DNA of 64,000 bases. It comes from Cyanophora paradoxa (Eukaryota; Glaucocystophyceae; Cyanophorales; Cyanophoraceae). Positions 52,744-63,439 of the stretch are shown piece after piece (within the stretch, counting starts at the first letter, position 1; the number at the start of each line of letters is the position of its first letter). The DNA is taken from the NCBI GenBank assembly GCA_004431415.1, contig QPMI01000005.1:1240001-1304000 (forward strand), in the 5' to 3' direction. The position numbers were made by a program, and so were the translations under genes. The notes under the pieces are model-generated. The model was not told the origin of the DNA, did no database searches, and saw only the letters and a list, made by a program, of their open reading frames with translations.

Positions 52744-54634
52744 AACCCTTCAGGTGCGCCGAGCTCGTCGCGACGAGGCGGTACGGTTACCGTTCCTACG
52801 GTCCCGTCCGCTGGAGGGGTCAGATCCTGCACGTGCGCTCCGGGCCCGCGCGGGGCGCCCTCCTCCATGCGCGCCCGCCCCGACGGCCCCGCCCGCAGCT
52901 CCCGTTCGGCATCGTCCCCGAGGGCATGACGGGCCCGCCGGGCCGGATGGCGGAGCACTTTGGCTCGAAGCTGGGGCTGAGCCCGCCGCCCGTTGACCTG
53001 CTCGCCCTCCGCGCGATCGAGGGGGCCCTGCTCGGGCGCCCGCACGGCCCGCCGCACGCCTCGGCGCTGGCGGCGTGGGCCACGTCCCCCGAGCGGCACG
53101 TCGCGCTCCCCTGCAACCTCCTCGGGGGCGGCGTCGACTCGCGTTACATCCGGAGGCAGCGGGCCGAGGTGCCGCCGCCGCCCCCGCCCCGCGCCGCCCT
53201 CTCACGCGCGCGCCGCAGGGCAAGTTCGCCGCCTACGTCGCGCCGCTCCCGCCGGGCTGCTCCACGGAGGACGAGGCGCGGCACGACTACGTCCTGGACC
53301 GCGGGGCGCAGACGTGCATCTCCCTGAGCGGCGTCCTCGCCGCCGTCCACCTTCCCGGCCTCTTCCGCGAGGGCGCCGGGATCGAGCGGGTCGCCGCCGC
53401 CGTCGCCTGCGCCTCCACGGCCTTCAACTTTTCCGTCCGCCGCAGCACCATGTACAGCGAGGCCCGGGTGCGGGCCGCCGTCCTCTTTCCGCCCGCGGCC
53501 GCGACGTGAACGCCGAGGCAGGACAAGAAGCTGCTCGACGAGGCGCGCGCGGCGGCCGAGGCGGCGCTCCGGACGGGACGGCTCGACGTGATGCGGGAGA
53601 AGCTCGCCGGGCGACCCGGGGGCAAGAGGAAGGCGCCCGCGCCGCCCCCGCGCCTCGCAGCGGCGCGCCCGCCGCGGAGGGCTGCCGCGGGCAAGGCCGA
53701 TAAATCGAAAAAGCGCGGGCCGCGGATCGCCACCGGCTTCCAACGAACCCAGGGCGCGTCTGTCCCGATTCCGGTCCGCGGCCCGCGCCCCCGCCCCGGC
53801 CGCCCGCGCGGGCGAGCCGACCCGCTCTCCCGCGCGCAGATCTCTCTCAACCCGCAGTACGGCTCGGACACGAACGCGAACCGGCGGCTGCACCTCGCGA
53901 ACGGGTACTTTGCCGGTGTGCTCGAGTACCTGTTCCCGGCCCTCTGCGCCTTTGACGTCAAGGCCGGCTGCGACATGGCGGAGATCGCGCTTCGCCTTCT
54001 CGATCGGCAACCGTACAATTACGGTCCGCCATCGCGCGCCGTCCCGCCCTCTCGGGCCCGACGCGGGTTGCGGGCGCGCAGGGTTCTGGTCGATGCAATG
54101 GATGAATCCGCCGGAAACGCGAGCTCGTTTTAAAAATAACCCACCTTTGGATGCCGACACTTTTTCTCCAGGATCGCGACGTCCCACCGGGACAAGAACG
54201 ACGCGCAAGAGGCCTACGCCGCTCTCGTCTACTTTCACCCCGACGGCGCCCGGGACCGGCGGCTGCATCGTCTCCGTTTCCCCACCCTCGGCATCTCGCT
54301 CGACGTGCGACACGGGGACGTCGTCTTTATCCGGGTGAGCGCCCCGGGCCCCCGCCGGCTCTCTGCCCCCGTCTTCCCGGCCGACGACGACCCGATGCGC
54401 CTCCAGGGGCACCTGCTCGAGCACGAGGTCGTGGTGGACGGGGAGACGGATCCCAGGTTCGATGCTTTGGCGGGCGCCCCCCCCCGGCCGCCCTGATCCC
54501 GCTACCGCACGCGCAGGTATTGCATCGTGTTTACCCTCGGCAAGGACCTCAAAGTCGACGCCGATCCCGCCGGCGAGGCGAGAAAGGGTGTGTCTGCCTC
54601 GTCCGACAGCGACTCTTCGAATTCGGAAGGCTAG
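52744..54634 (+). CDS. TET/JBP-like 2-oxoglutarate/Fe(II) dioxygenase, at least eight exons
   Basis: Phase-consistent exons: to 52832, 52899-53168, 53219-53467, 53522-53773, 53840-54012, 54172-54334, 54407-54456, 54517-54634; the 5' end is unresolved. The catalytic part lies in the last four exons: NPQYGSDTNANRRLHLANGY, then ATSHRDKNDAQEAYAAL (the HxD iron motif), LRFPTLGISLDVRHGDVVFI (core strands), GHLLEHEV (distal His) and RYCIVFTLGKDL (the Arg that binds 2-oxoglutarate). The HRDKND signature followed by 'G..l.vr.GDvvf' is that of TET/JBP enzymes, which oxidise 5-methylcytosine or thymine in DNA; relatives occur in algae and in fungal transposons. The N-terminal half (YVAPLPPGCSTEDEARHDYV) is unassigned. 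The distal His and Arg lie on separate 50- and 118-nt exons, so splicing is needed for activity. Confidence 0.75.
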
Positions 54635-54639
54635 CTCCG

Positions 54640-55515
54640 CTGTGTAGTTTGACTTTTAAAAATGCAATAACATCAAAAATAATTAGCTTCAAGGATGGGA
54701 AGCTTGTGGCATGTCACTGATCATGATCATGAGTCACTTTAACGTTTATAGCACGTATACTAGTTAAAATAATCATATCGATATCAACATGGCATGTCAA
54801 TGAGTCACTAATTAATATAAGTAATGATCGGATCATGATCGCTTGAGCTCGGCTGCATACAGCTGCAGCTGCAGCGTAGTATCATGATCATAATTATATA
54901 ATCATGACTCAGTGAATTCGAAAGCCTTCAATTGAAGGCTTTATAAATAACTTAGTAAGGCATATAGATATCATAGTATCATGATCATAATCATGATACT
55001 ATTAAAGCCTTCAAGGCTTCAAGGCCTTACTCAAATCATTGAATCATAGTATCATGATCATGATCATAATCATGAATCATGAAAGCCTTCAAGGCTTCAA
55101 GGCCTCAGTCATGTATATATTATGATAGATATCATGCATGATCATAGTATCATGATCATGATCACGAAAATCTTCATGATCAAGGCCGGGCTAGAACTTT
55201 TGGAAGGCATTTTGTCATATAGGCAGACTTTTGGATATAGCTATCATAGTATCATGATCATGATAATCATCATGAATTCGAAAGCCTTCAAGGCTCCAAG
55301 ACCTTGGGCCTAGCTATAGTACCTTATCATGAAAGCCTAATTATATATAAGTATACGCGTGCCGCAGTGCGTATGCAACCTATCATAGTATAAGCTTCAA
55401 AATTCGAATTCATGATACGTTACATGTACATGTACATATCCGCGGCCGATGATCCGATGATCGATATCATGATATCGGTCATGATCATCAAAGTACTAGT
55501 ACTAGTACTACCCCG
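54640..55515. repeat. AT-rich island of short palindromes
   Basis: About 870 bp built from two recurrent elements: 'atagtatcatgatcatgat' (at least six copies near 54890, 54975, 55045, 55145, 55250) and 'aaagccttcaaggcttcaag' (near 54930, 55005, 55082, 55282). Both are palindromic or contain palindromes (TGATCA, TCATGA, AAGCCTT). The base composition is sharply different from the GC-rich flanks. No gene is visible. Candidate roles are a second unwinding element, a segregation or matrix-attachment site, or a recombination target. Confidence 0.85.
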
Positions 55516-55523
55516 CACTAGGC

Positions 55524-55870
55524 CCGTAGTAGGTCCTTTGCGAGCGAGCTGTGGTGCAAACGTTTATTTCGACAGACGGAGAGGGTTGGGAACTTAGCCC
55601 GCCCCCGCCGCCGCGCCCCGCCCTCGAGGTAAGATTGCGCTCTTCGGCTCGTTCGAAAAGTGTCTTAGGCGGACGGTCCCGACGGACGGGCCGGCGGGAG
55701 CGCAGTGCCGCCGGGCCGCAGCGCTCGTCTGCCGCCCCCCTCCCCCGCGCCCGAAGGCCCGCACTAGGTCCTTTGCGAGCGAGCTGTGGTGCAAACGTTT
55801 ATTTCGACAGACGGAGAGGGTTGGGAACTTAGCCCGGCCCCGCCGCCGCGCCCAGCCCTTGAGGTACGAG
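55524..55870. repeat. Array E, two units of ~235 bp
   Basis: 'taggtcctttgcgagcgagc' with 'tgtggtgcaaacgtttattt' and 'cgacagacggagagggttgg' occurs at about 55530 and again at about 55765. The core AAACGTTTA matches arrays A, B and D. It directly follows the AT-rich island. Confidence 0.9.
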
Positions 55871-57771
55871 GTGATCGTAGCCGGCGGCGATGAAAGACTC
55901 GTGCACCAGGGCCCTGCGAGGGCCCGGGCGCGGGCTGGGGGCCCCGGATCCGCGGGACCGCCCGGCGGCGCGAGGCAGGAGGCGCACCTGTACGCGAGAC
56001 GGGCCCCGCGGGTGCCGGGCGTCCCTCTAGCGGCCCGCGGGAGCGCTGCGCGCGGGGCACTCGTTAGCTCGGGCGGATTCCGGGAGGGCGGGCGGGCCCG
56101 CCGTCGGCCGACGGTACAGCTTTGCACCTGGGGTCGGCACGTCGCACTCTTGCGCAGCGCTGCTCGTCGGCGGCGACATCCTGCAGCCGGGCGCGGCGCG
56201 GGCCGGGGATGCCGCGCGCGCGAGGCGGACTAGGCGCCGCGGACGACGGCGATGGCCAGCGATCCCTCCGTGCAATCTCTGCCCCAAGAGAGCATAGCTA
56301 AGCATCTACGGGGCGCGCGGCGGGGCGGGGGCGGGAGCGCACCACTTGCGCGGGGCCGGGTCTCGGCCTAGGCCCGCCGGACCGCGACCACGGGCGTGAA
56401 AGAGGTTCCCGGGCCCCACCACGACCCGCGGGAGGCCTCCTTGCACGCCGCCGGGCCGGCCACGCCGCTCGATCGATCCGAGCAGAGACGGGCGGCCCAC
56501 CGGCACCGCCCCCGACTCGGGAGGGAGCTAAAGAGCGCGGAGCCGCACGGGCGGCGCGGCAGACGGCGCGCGCGGGTCGCGAGGTCCTGGGGCGCCCTGC
56601 GGACGGGTGAGCGACGGCAGACGCTTAGAACCGATTGCCGTACGAACCCCGGTTGCATTGGGCGCAAACTTAACGAGAATTTACGCGGCGCCGCTCGCCC
56701 CGCAGAGTTTAGTATGTACCCCCTCGACGGAGGCTGCCGCGGAGCGAGGCGAGCGGCGCTCGGATGCGGCCCCCGCGCGGCGTCGAGGGACTAGAAATCG
56801 TGCGCTACGCCGTACTTGCGAGCGCTGGAGCGCTCCGCGCGCGCGTTTCGGTGCGCGAGGGGCGCGGATCAAATTGCTCTCTTCCGCGGACGGCGCGACG
56901 TAGCGCGAGCCCGTGCAGCCGGAGAGGTCCAAAACCGGGATCCATACCGTGGGATCACTAGCAGCTCGTCGCCCACGCGCGCGCGGGCCGCGCCGGGCGA
57001 CCAGGCGCACTCCACCACGGGACCCTCTGAGAGGCCGAGACGCCCGATCGCGGGCCGACGAGCGGCTCCATAAGGTGGGGCGTGCACTACGATACCGCAC
57101 GCCGCCGCGCCGGGCCGGACGGCGCCGGGTCGGTCCGCACTAGGTCCCGGGCCCCGGGTTCGGGGCATCGGCCTGACGGTGCCGCGCGGTACCGGCCCAC
57201 GAATACGATAGCGTGCACTCTACACGAGAGATTCCGGGAGCGGGTACCGAGCCGAGCGCGTTTTCCTTCTAGCCAGGAGTCATTTTACCAGACGCCATAC
57301 TGGGCGCCGGACGCAATCTAAACGATATACGGCCCGCCTTCGCCCGGTACCAGGCGACGTATCCGCATCTGCCGGACCAAAAGTACTAGATTAAATTGCT
57401 AGTACCGAGCCAAGACCCCTCTCCGAGGTCCCGGTCCGGCGCCGCCCGGCGGCCCCCGAACCCTAGGCCCCCTCACGGCGGCGCTCTCCCGGCCCGCCGC
57501 CCCCGCCGCCCGCAATGCATGCGCAGCCCCGTCGTACTTTTGAGGCCTCCCGCCCCCCGCCGCGCTCTCCTGCGAGGCCGGGCCGGCCGGTCCCCCCCGC
57601 ACGCCCGCCCTTCCCGACGGCCGCCCGACGCCGCCCGCTGTCCCGCCCCCGCGCCCCGCGCGCCTCGCCGTCCCTTGTTACGCATAAAGAAGAGCGCGTG
57701 CACGGGCGGGGACCAAAAGGTGAAGGGCCCGGCAGAGGGGGGAGGGAGGGCCGCGCGGCCCGGCCCGGCCC
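55871..57771. other. GC-rich region with no recognised gene
   Basis: About 1.9 kb. Open frames cross it on both strands, but I find no domain, no exon-like pattern with conserved motifs and no repeat. It contains several 'cactaggtcc' words like those in array E (near 57140). It may hold regulatory DNA for the recombinase gene that starts at 57772. Confidence 0.4.
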
Positions 57772-60700
57772 ATGTCGGTCCGCACCGTCCGCGACGGCTG
57801 GGAGCGGATCGAGTTCCGCGGGCCGTTCGGCGATGATGTGCTCCACGTCTTCAAGTCGCCCGACGGCGGGCCCGTCGTGGCGTCTGCCGAGTTCATGAGG
57901 GTGATGAGGAACGCGCCGGGCGAGGCGGCGGAGGAGGCGGAGCGGGTCCTAGCGTCCCGCTACGGCGCGGCGGCGCGGCCGCTCACCGGCTCCGAGGTCG
58001 AGGCGACGATCTTGTGCTGGGAGATGCTCGGCATCGCCCGCCGCGGCGACCTGCACCCCGTGCACAACCCGCCGCGCGTCCTGAACCTACGCGTGTGCGA
58101 GGAGGTGGCCTCGGACGCGTGGGAGGCGAGCGAGAGCCCGCGCCTGCAGGCGGCGTTTGCGCGGTTCGCGGCGGCGATCGAGAGGCGGCGGGCGGAGACC
58201 TTTGAGAGGGTCGAGGTCGCCGTGCTCCGCGCCGAGGGCCTGCGATTCCACGCCTTTCGGGTGCGCCGCATCGAGCACCCGGAGACGACGTGGTACGTCC
58301 CGCTGGCGAGCGTCTCGGCCGCCGTCTACGGCGACGCGCGGGACACCCAGTCGGTCCGCCGCGAGCTCGGGCGGCGGCACCCCGAGGTCGGCGAGGGCTC
58401 GCCGTTCCTCTGGCGCGCCTCGTCCAAGGCCCTCGGAAAGGAGCGCTTCCGCCTCATCTGCCGCACGATCGCTCGCTTCTGCGGCCTGGGGAACGAGGCG
58501 GGCGAGGCGCACCGGACGGCGGCGCGCCAGTGGCTCTTCCTCTCGATCGAGGCGACCGAGCGGCTGCTCTTCAAGCTCCCGGGCCGCGAGCCGGCGCTGG
58601 CCGTCGCCTTTCGCCGCGCGCGGCTCGCGCTGATGGGGGCCGATCCCGCCGAGATCGACCTCGCCGCCCCGATGCCGCCGCCGGTCCGGCGGCTCGCGCT
58701 GTTCGGCCGCAAGGACTGGCTCCAGGACGCCCAGATCGCGAACATCGTGTGCGCCCGCCGCCCGCCGCCCCGGCCCGTCCCGCCACGGCGCGCGCCGACG
58801 CCCGCGCCCGCCCGCCCGCAGCACGCTCCTGCTCGTCCGCGCCGGCCCCCAGATCCGCGTCCGCAGCCTGTACCCGGCCTCGTCCGACATCGTCGCCTCG
58901 AACCTGCGGCGGTACGCGAGGTTGGAACCGGAACGGAGGAAGAGGAAGAGCCTGGGCTACGCCTCGGAGGGTGGAATCGTTCTATGCCCCGTCAGCATCG
59001 GGTACGGGCGACGGACGTCGGCGCGGAGCTGGAGCACCGGCGGGCACTGGTAAAATTGCGCGTACCCCTCCGATTGTACCCCTAACCCCCACCCCTCCCC
59101 TCCCCTCGCAGGATCCTACTCGCCGTCGACGGCGCGACGAGGTCCGCCGGGACCCCCCGTACCCCCCTCCCCTCGTCCGACCCGAAGGAAACTGCGTACC
59201 CCTCGTGCGCAGGCGCCTGCGTTGGTTCGACTCGCTCGGGCTCGCCCCGGACCGCGCCGTCGAGAGGGCCGCCAAAAAGGCCTTTCCGGCGTTCTCCTGG
59301 GGCGTCGACACCGTCGGACGCCTGCAGACGGACTCGTTTCAGTGCGGGATCTGGTGCGGGAGGGGGTGGACTCCCCCTCGCGCCGCGCGGCGCCCGCTCA
59401 CCGGGCCGGGGATGGGGACCGCAGGGTGTGCTTCTTCGCCGAGTCGATCATCAACGAGGCGGCGACGCAGTTTGGATGGGAGGAGCACCTCACGGGAGCC
59501 CGCGCCCTCGGGTTCCTGCGCGAGGGCGGTCAGGATCGGGACGAGTTCGCCGCCCGCAACGGCCGCTTCATCGCGAACCGGCGCGAGGCGTTCCGGAACC
59601 TCTTGGAGTCGGCCCTCGTCGACCGCAGCGCGACGCGGCTCTTTGAGGAAGAGGACGAGGACGTGGACGGGGAGGGCATCGTTTTACCCGCCTCGGCGGG
59701 GCGGGCCGAGGCCGCCGCGATCCCCTCGTCCTCTTCCTCGTCGTCCTCCGCGTCGGACGAGGCCGAGGGCGAGGGCGGAGGGGAGGAAGAGGCGGAGGCG
59801 GAGGGCGAGGGCGAGGGCGGGGCCGCCGACGGGGGCGGCGAGGGCCCGTCCGCCGGGCCCGTCGACCGCGGCCAGTTTACGCTCGCCGCGTCGTCCATGG
59901 GCGCCACGCTGCGGGCGCAGTTGGCCGCGTTCAAAACGTGGCGAACGGCCGTCCTCGAACCTTCGCGGCGCGGGGCGCGCGTGGAAAAGGACTCGACTCT
60001 CTCGAACGACCTGTGCAACTTTCAGCGGCTGCTCGGCTACGTCAACACGCGCGAGACGATCGACGGCGAGCTCACCCTGGACTCGGTCCTCGGGCGCATC
60101 GATGCGGCCGAGATCGTGATGCGCTTCCTTCGGTACCTCAAGGACGAGCGCGGGGCGGCGCCCCTCACGCAGGTCAACTACCTCTCCTCCATCCTCTCGG
60201 TCGCCGGGTTCCTCCACACCCGCTCCGGCGCGCCGCCGGGCAGCGAGTCGGACCTGCAGCGCGCGCTCAGGAACCTCAAGGTGCAGACGTGCGCGCCGGC
60301 GGCGGCGGGGGGACTCACCGAATCGCGTCGCAGGGCCAGCTGCAGACCGAGGCCCGGTCGGCGCGCAAGTGGGCCGCGCGGCAGGTGTGGATCGAGTACG
60401 AAGAGGTTCTGGAGGGTCGAATCAAGGCCTACGAGGCGTTTCGGGCCGAGGAGGGCGAGCGGGCGCGGGCCAAGCACCTCCGGGACGCGCTCGCCCTCGG
60501 GATGCTCTCGCTGTGCCCCGCGCGCGTCGCCGTGGTGAGGAAGCTCCGGATCGGCGACACGCTCACGCGCGAGGGCGGCCGGTGGTGCCTCTCGCTGCTG
60601 CGGATGCGGGATGAGCCCGGGGACGGCGAGGACGAGGGGCGGCTGGCGCACAAGACGGCCAAGATCCACGGCGCCATGCGAGCGACGCGTCCCCGCCCGC

Positions 60701-62261
60701 CCGCCCGCCGCCGGTCCCAAGCTGACGCCCCGTCCCTCGCGCAGCGTCGTCCCGATCGCCGAGCCGCTCCAGGAGCTCTTTACCCAGTACACGGAAGAGC
60801 ACCGGGCCGCCCTCCTCGCCGACGGCGCCCGGGGCTCGGACCCGGGCTTTATCTTCTGCAAGTACGACGGCGGGCCGATGAGCGTCACGGGATTTACCGC
60901 GTACTTTAAAAAGGTGAGCGTACCTCGGTCCCCCCCGTCGGCGCGCCCCGACGACGACGACGCCCGCCGCCGCCAGGCGACGCTCCGCTGGACGAAGAAG
61001 GAGATCCCGCCGCGCCTCCTGCGCAGCGTCGTGAGCACGTGGGTGCGGGACAAGAGCGCCGAGGGGGCCATCACCGCCGACGTCGCCGACGGGATCATCC
61101 GCGGCACCGCCAAGCTGCTGGCCCATACGCCGCGCGTCGCGACGCTCCACTACGACGTGCACGCCAAGCAGCGCGAGGCGGCGACGGCGGCGGCCTGGTT
61201 CGAGCACGCCGCGCTCGAGTACGAGGCCCGCCGCGCCGAGCGGGACCGCCCGGCGACGCCGCCGGCGCTCGAGGGGCCGCCGGCGCCCAAGGGACCGTCG
61301 CCGCGGAAGCAGAAGAAGGCGGCGGCGAGGGCGCCGCCGGAGCGCGCGAGCGCGATGGCGGTCGAGGAGCTGCCGCCGGCGCCGCCGCTCCCGTCGCCCG
61401 ACTCGCCGCTGCCGGGCGGGCGGGCCGCCGCCGTCGGCGCCGCCGTCCCGAGCACCGCCGCCAAGGGGGCCAAGGGACGGGACGACGGCGGGAGCGAGGA
61501 AGAGGACGGGGGGAGCTCGGAGGAGGAGGACGAGGAGGACGAGGAGGATCCCGGCGACCGCGTGCGCCGCCCTCCTCTTCCCCCCACAGGATCCCGCCCG
61601 CCGCGCCGCCGCCGCCCCCCGACGCCCCCCGCAGATGGAGCGCGAGCTCGCCGAGGCCGAGAACCGCTGGTGCGCGGCGTGCAGGACGATCTTCGGCACC
61701 CGAAAGGGCCTGGCGCGGCACCGCGGTCACTGCAAGGGCGCGGGGACCCCGGACGGCAAGATCGTACCGTCCGGGGTGCCCGTCGCCGTGCCCGCCGAGA
61801 TGCCGCCGCCGCCGCCGGTCGCGTGGCACCTGCGCTGGATCAGCCCGGCGCCCCTCCGGCCGCGCGGCGTGTACGCGGCGCTCGCCTCGCGCGGCGGGGA
61901 CCCGCTCCCCACGATCCTGGTGGCGCGCGCGCTCCTCCCCGCCGTGCCGCTCCCGTCGGGCCAGTACGAGAGCCGCCTGACGCTCCTGCGGCACTACGGC
62001 TCGCTCTACGTCGCCGTGACCGAGGGGAGCGCGGCGGACTACACGTACCCGTCGGGCCTCGTCGAGGTGGAGTACCGCGGGAGCAACGGCGCCATCGACC
62101 TGGTGACGCGCTCCAGCGAGATCGCCCAGCGCCTCGGCCTGGGGCCCGCCGCGGCGCCCTCGCCGCCCCCGGCGGCCGAGCAGGACGGCGGCGGCGCCGT
62201 CGTGCGCAGGACGGGGCGGCGGCGCGGTCGGCCCCCCAAGTCGCTGCGGCGCGGCCCGTGA
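57772..62261 (+). CDS. Ulp1/C48 protease - tyrosine recombinase - C2H2 - AT-hook fusion
   Basis: Exons 57772-58748, 58822-59049, 59112-59141, 59213-59353, 59425-60280, 60334-60677, 60745-60913, 60977-61561, 61635-62261 join in one frame (1,318 residues); introns are 53-74 nt, all GT-AG except 60678-60744, which fits only as GC-AG. Protease: GIVLCPVSIG, GGHW (His), ILLAVDGATR, RWFDSLG (Asp), LQTDSFQCGIWVCFF (Gln and Cys), residues ~380-460. An acidic Ser/Glu/Gly linker follows. Recombinase: core-binding helices (LCNFQRLLGYVNTRE, MRFLRYLKDE), LSLCPARVAVVRKL (first Arg), AHKTAKIHG (Lys), PPRLLRSVVSTW (second Arg; the usual His is Arg), LLAHTPRVATLHYD (His and Tyr). The finger is CAACRTIFGTRKGLARHRGH, then C; the AT-hook is RRRGRPPKS. 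It probably mobilises or resolves the element and removes SUMO-like modifiers. Confidence 0.9.
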
Positions 62262-62276
62262 GGGGGGGACGGGCGG

Positions 62277-62567
62277 GTGAAACGCAGAAAGAGGGGGTCC
62301 CCGCGCGGCGCACGGCGGGACGGCGCGATGGAGGTGGATCCGACGGCCCGGCCGCCGACGCCGCGCCCTCCCATCGGCCTCCCGCTCGCCCCGCCGGCCC
62401 TCGGAGACGTCCCGCCCCAGGGAACCGTGCTGCGCCCGATCGCGAGGATCCTGCCGCCCGTCGGGCCGTCGGCGAAGCGGGAGCGGCGCGAGCGGGGAGG
62501 CTGGGCGGGCGGGACGGCGCACCCCGCACTCTATGGCTTTGCCGCGCCGGCGCCGCCGCGCCAGTAG
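62277..62567 (+). CDS. Short open frame between recombinase and GIY-YIG genes
   Basis: 96 residues, starting 16 bp after the recombinase stop; an inner ATG gives MEVDPTARPPTPRPPIGLPL. Proline/arginine-rich, no domain. The left copy (about 2803-3090) is broken by the same kind of base losses as its neighbours. It may be real or only a GC-rich open frame. Confidence 0.3.
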   Translation: MKRRKRGSPRGARRDGAMEVDPTARPPTPRPPIGLPLAPPALGDVPPQGTVLRPIARILPPVGPSAKRERRERGGWAGGTAHPALYGFAAPAPPRQ

Positions 62568-62666
62568 GATCCCGTCCCCCGCCTTTGCGCACCTGCTGTC
62601 GAGCGTGAGAAACGAGTAAATAGATGCGGGGCGGACGGGCACCCCGCCAGAACGACGCGCGTAGCC

Positions 62667-63439
62667 ATGGTTGAGGGGGACGGCGGGGCGCAGCCTGCAG
62701 CGGCAGATCCGCCAATGGAGGAAAAGGAAGCGACGGCGGCGACGGGGACAGAGTCCGGCGGGAGCGCGCCCGACCGGGCCCCCGCCGCCGAGGGGAAGAA
62801 AGAGCCCGCCACGCCGCCGCCGTCGGATCGCGAGCCGACGCCGCCGCTCCGCACTCCCGGCAAGATCCTTCCGCTCCACCTAAGGTACAAGAAGCAGGTC
62901 GGCCGACGCGGCGCGCCCCGCTCCCGCCCCCGCCGCCCGCGCCCTCACCTCGTTGCCGCGCAGCTGGTGACCTACATCATCCGGAACGAGGCGGCGAGGC
63001 CCGTGGCGTACGTGGGCTCGACGAGCGACATGCAGCGCCGCCTGCGCGAGCACAACCACGGTCCGAGGCCGCGTGCGCCGCGCCGCGCCCTCCATCCGAA
63101 CCCGCTCGCTGCGCAGGGAGCAAGTTCAGCTACACCAAGGGCAAAGGTGCGCCGGCCCCGCCGGCCGGCCGGTCGCGCGCGCGCACGCGCACCGCATCCA
63201 CAACGCCTCGGGCAGGTCCGTGGAGCGTGGTGTGCATCGCGCACGGCTTCAAGAGCGTGGCGGTGTGCCGGGCGTTTGAGCGCTCGGTCAAGGACGGCGG
63301 CGGAGGGCTCGAGCGCAAAAAGGGCGTCATGAGGCGTCTCGCCGCCGAGTTTAGCTCGCCGGAGACGCCCATCGCGGTCGAGGAGCTGGCGGAGGAGGAC
63401 GCGGGGTCGAGCTCGCAGGGCTCGGGCGAGGGCGGGTAG
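62667..63439 (+). CDS. SLX1-like GIY-YIG endonuclease, four exons
   Basis: Exons 62667-62897, 62964-63060, 63117-63146 (30 nt), 63216-63439; all phases agree. Exon 1 encodes a disordered acidic/proline-rich leader ending LPLHLRYKKQ. The nuclease follows: LVTYIIRNEAARPVAYVGST (the GIY-YIG core, with Tyr-Ile and Tyr-Val-Gly), DMQRRLREHNHG (catalytic Arg and His/Asn), SKFSYTKGK, GPWSVVCIAHGFKSVAVCRA with FER (the Glu that binds metal). The order KG...PW.vV..HGF...A..FE is that of SLX1, which cuts branched DNA. No C-terminal RING as in cellular SLX1 is present; the end is acidic (EELAEEDAGSSSQGSGEGG). It may resolve recombination or replication intermediates made by the recombinase next to it. 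Confidence 0.85.

Noticed and set aside
55871-57771. Open frames of 90-140 codons as genes
   Set aside because: No domain, no repeat of exon-like motifs and equal openness on both strands.
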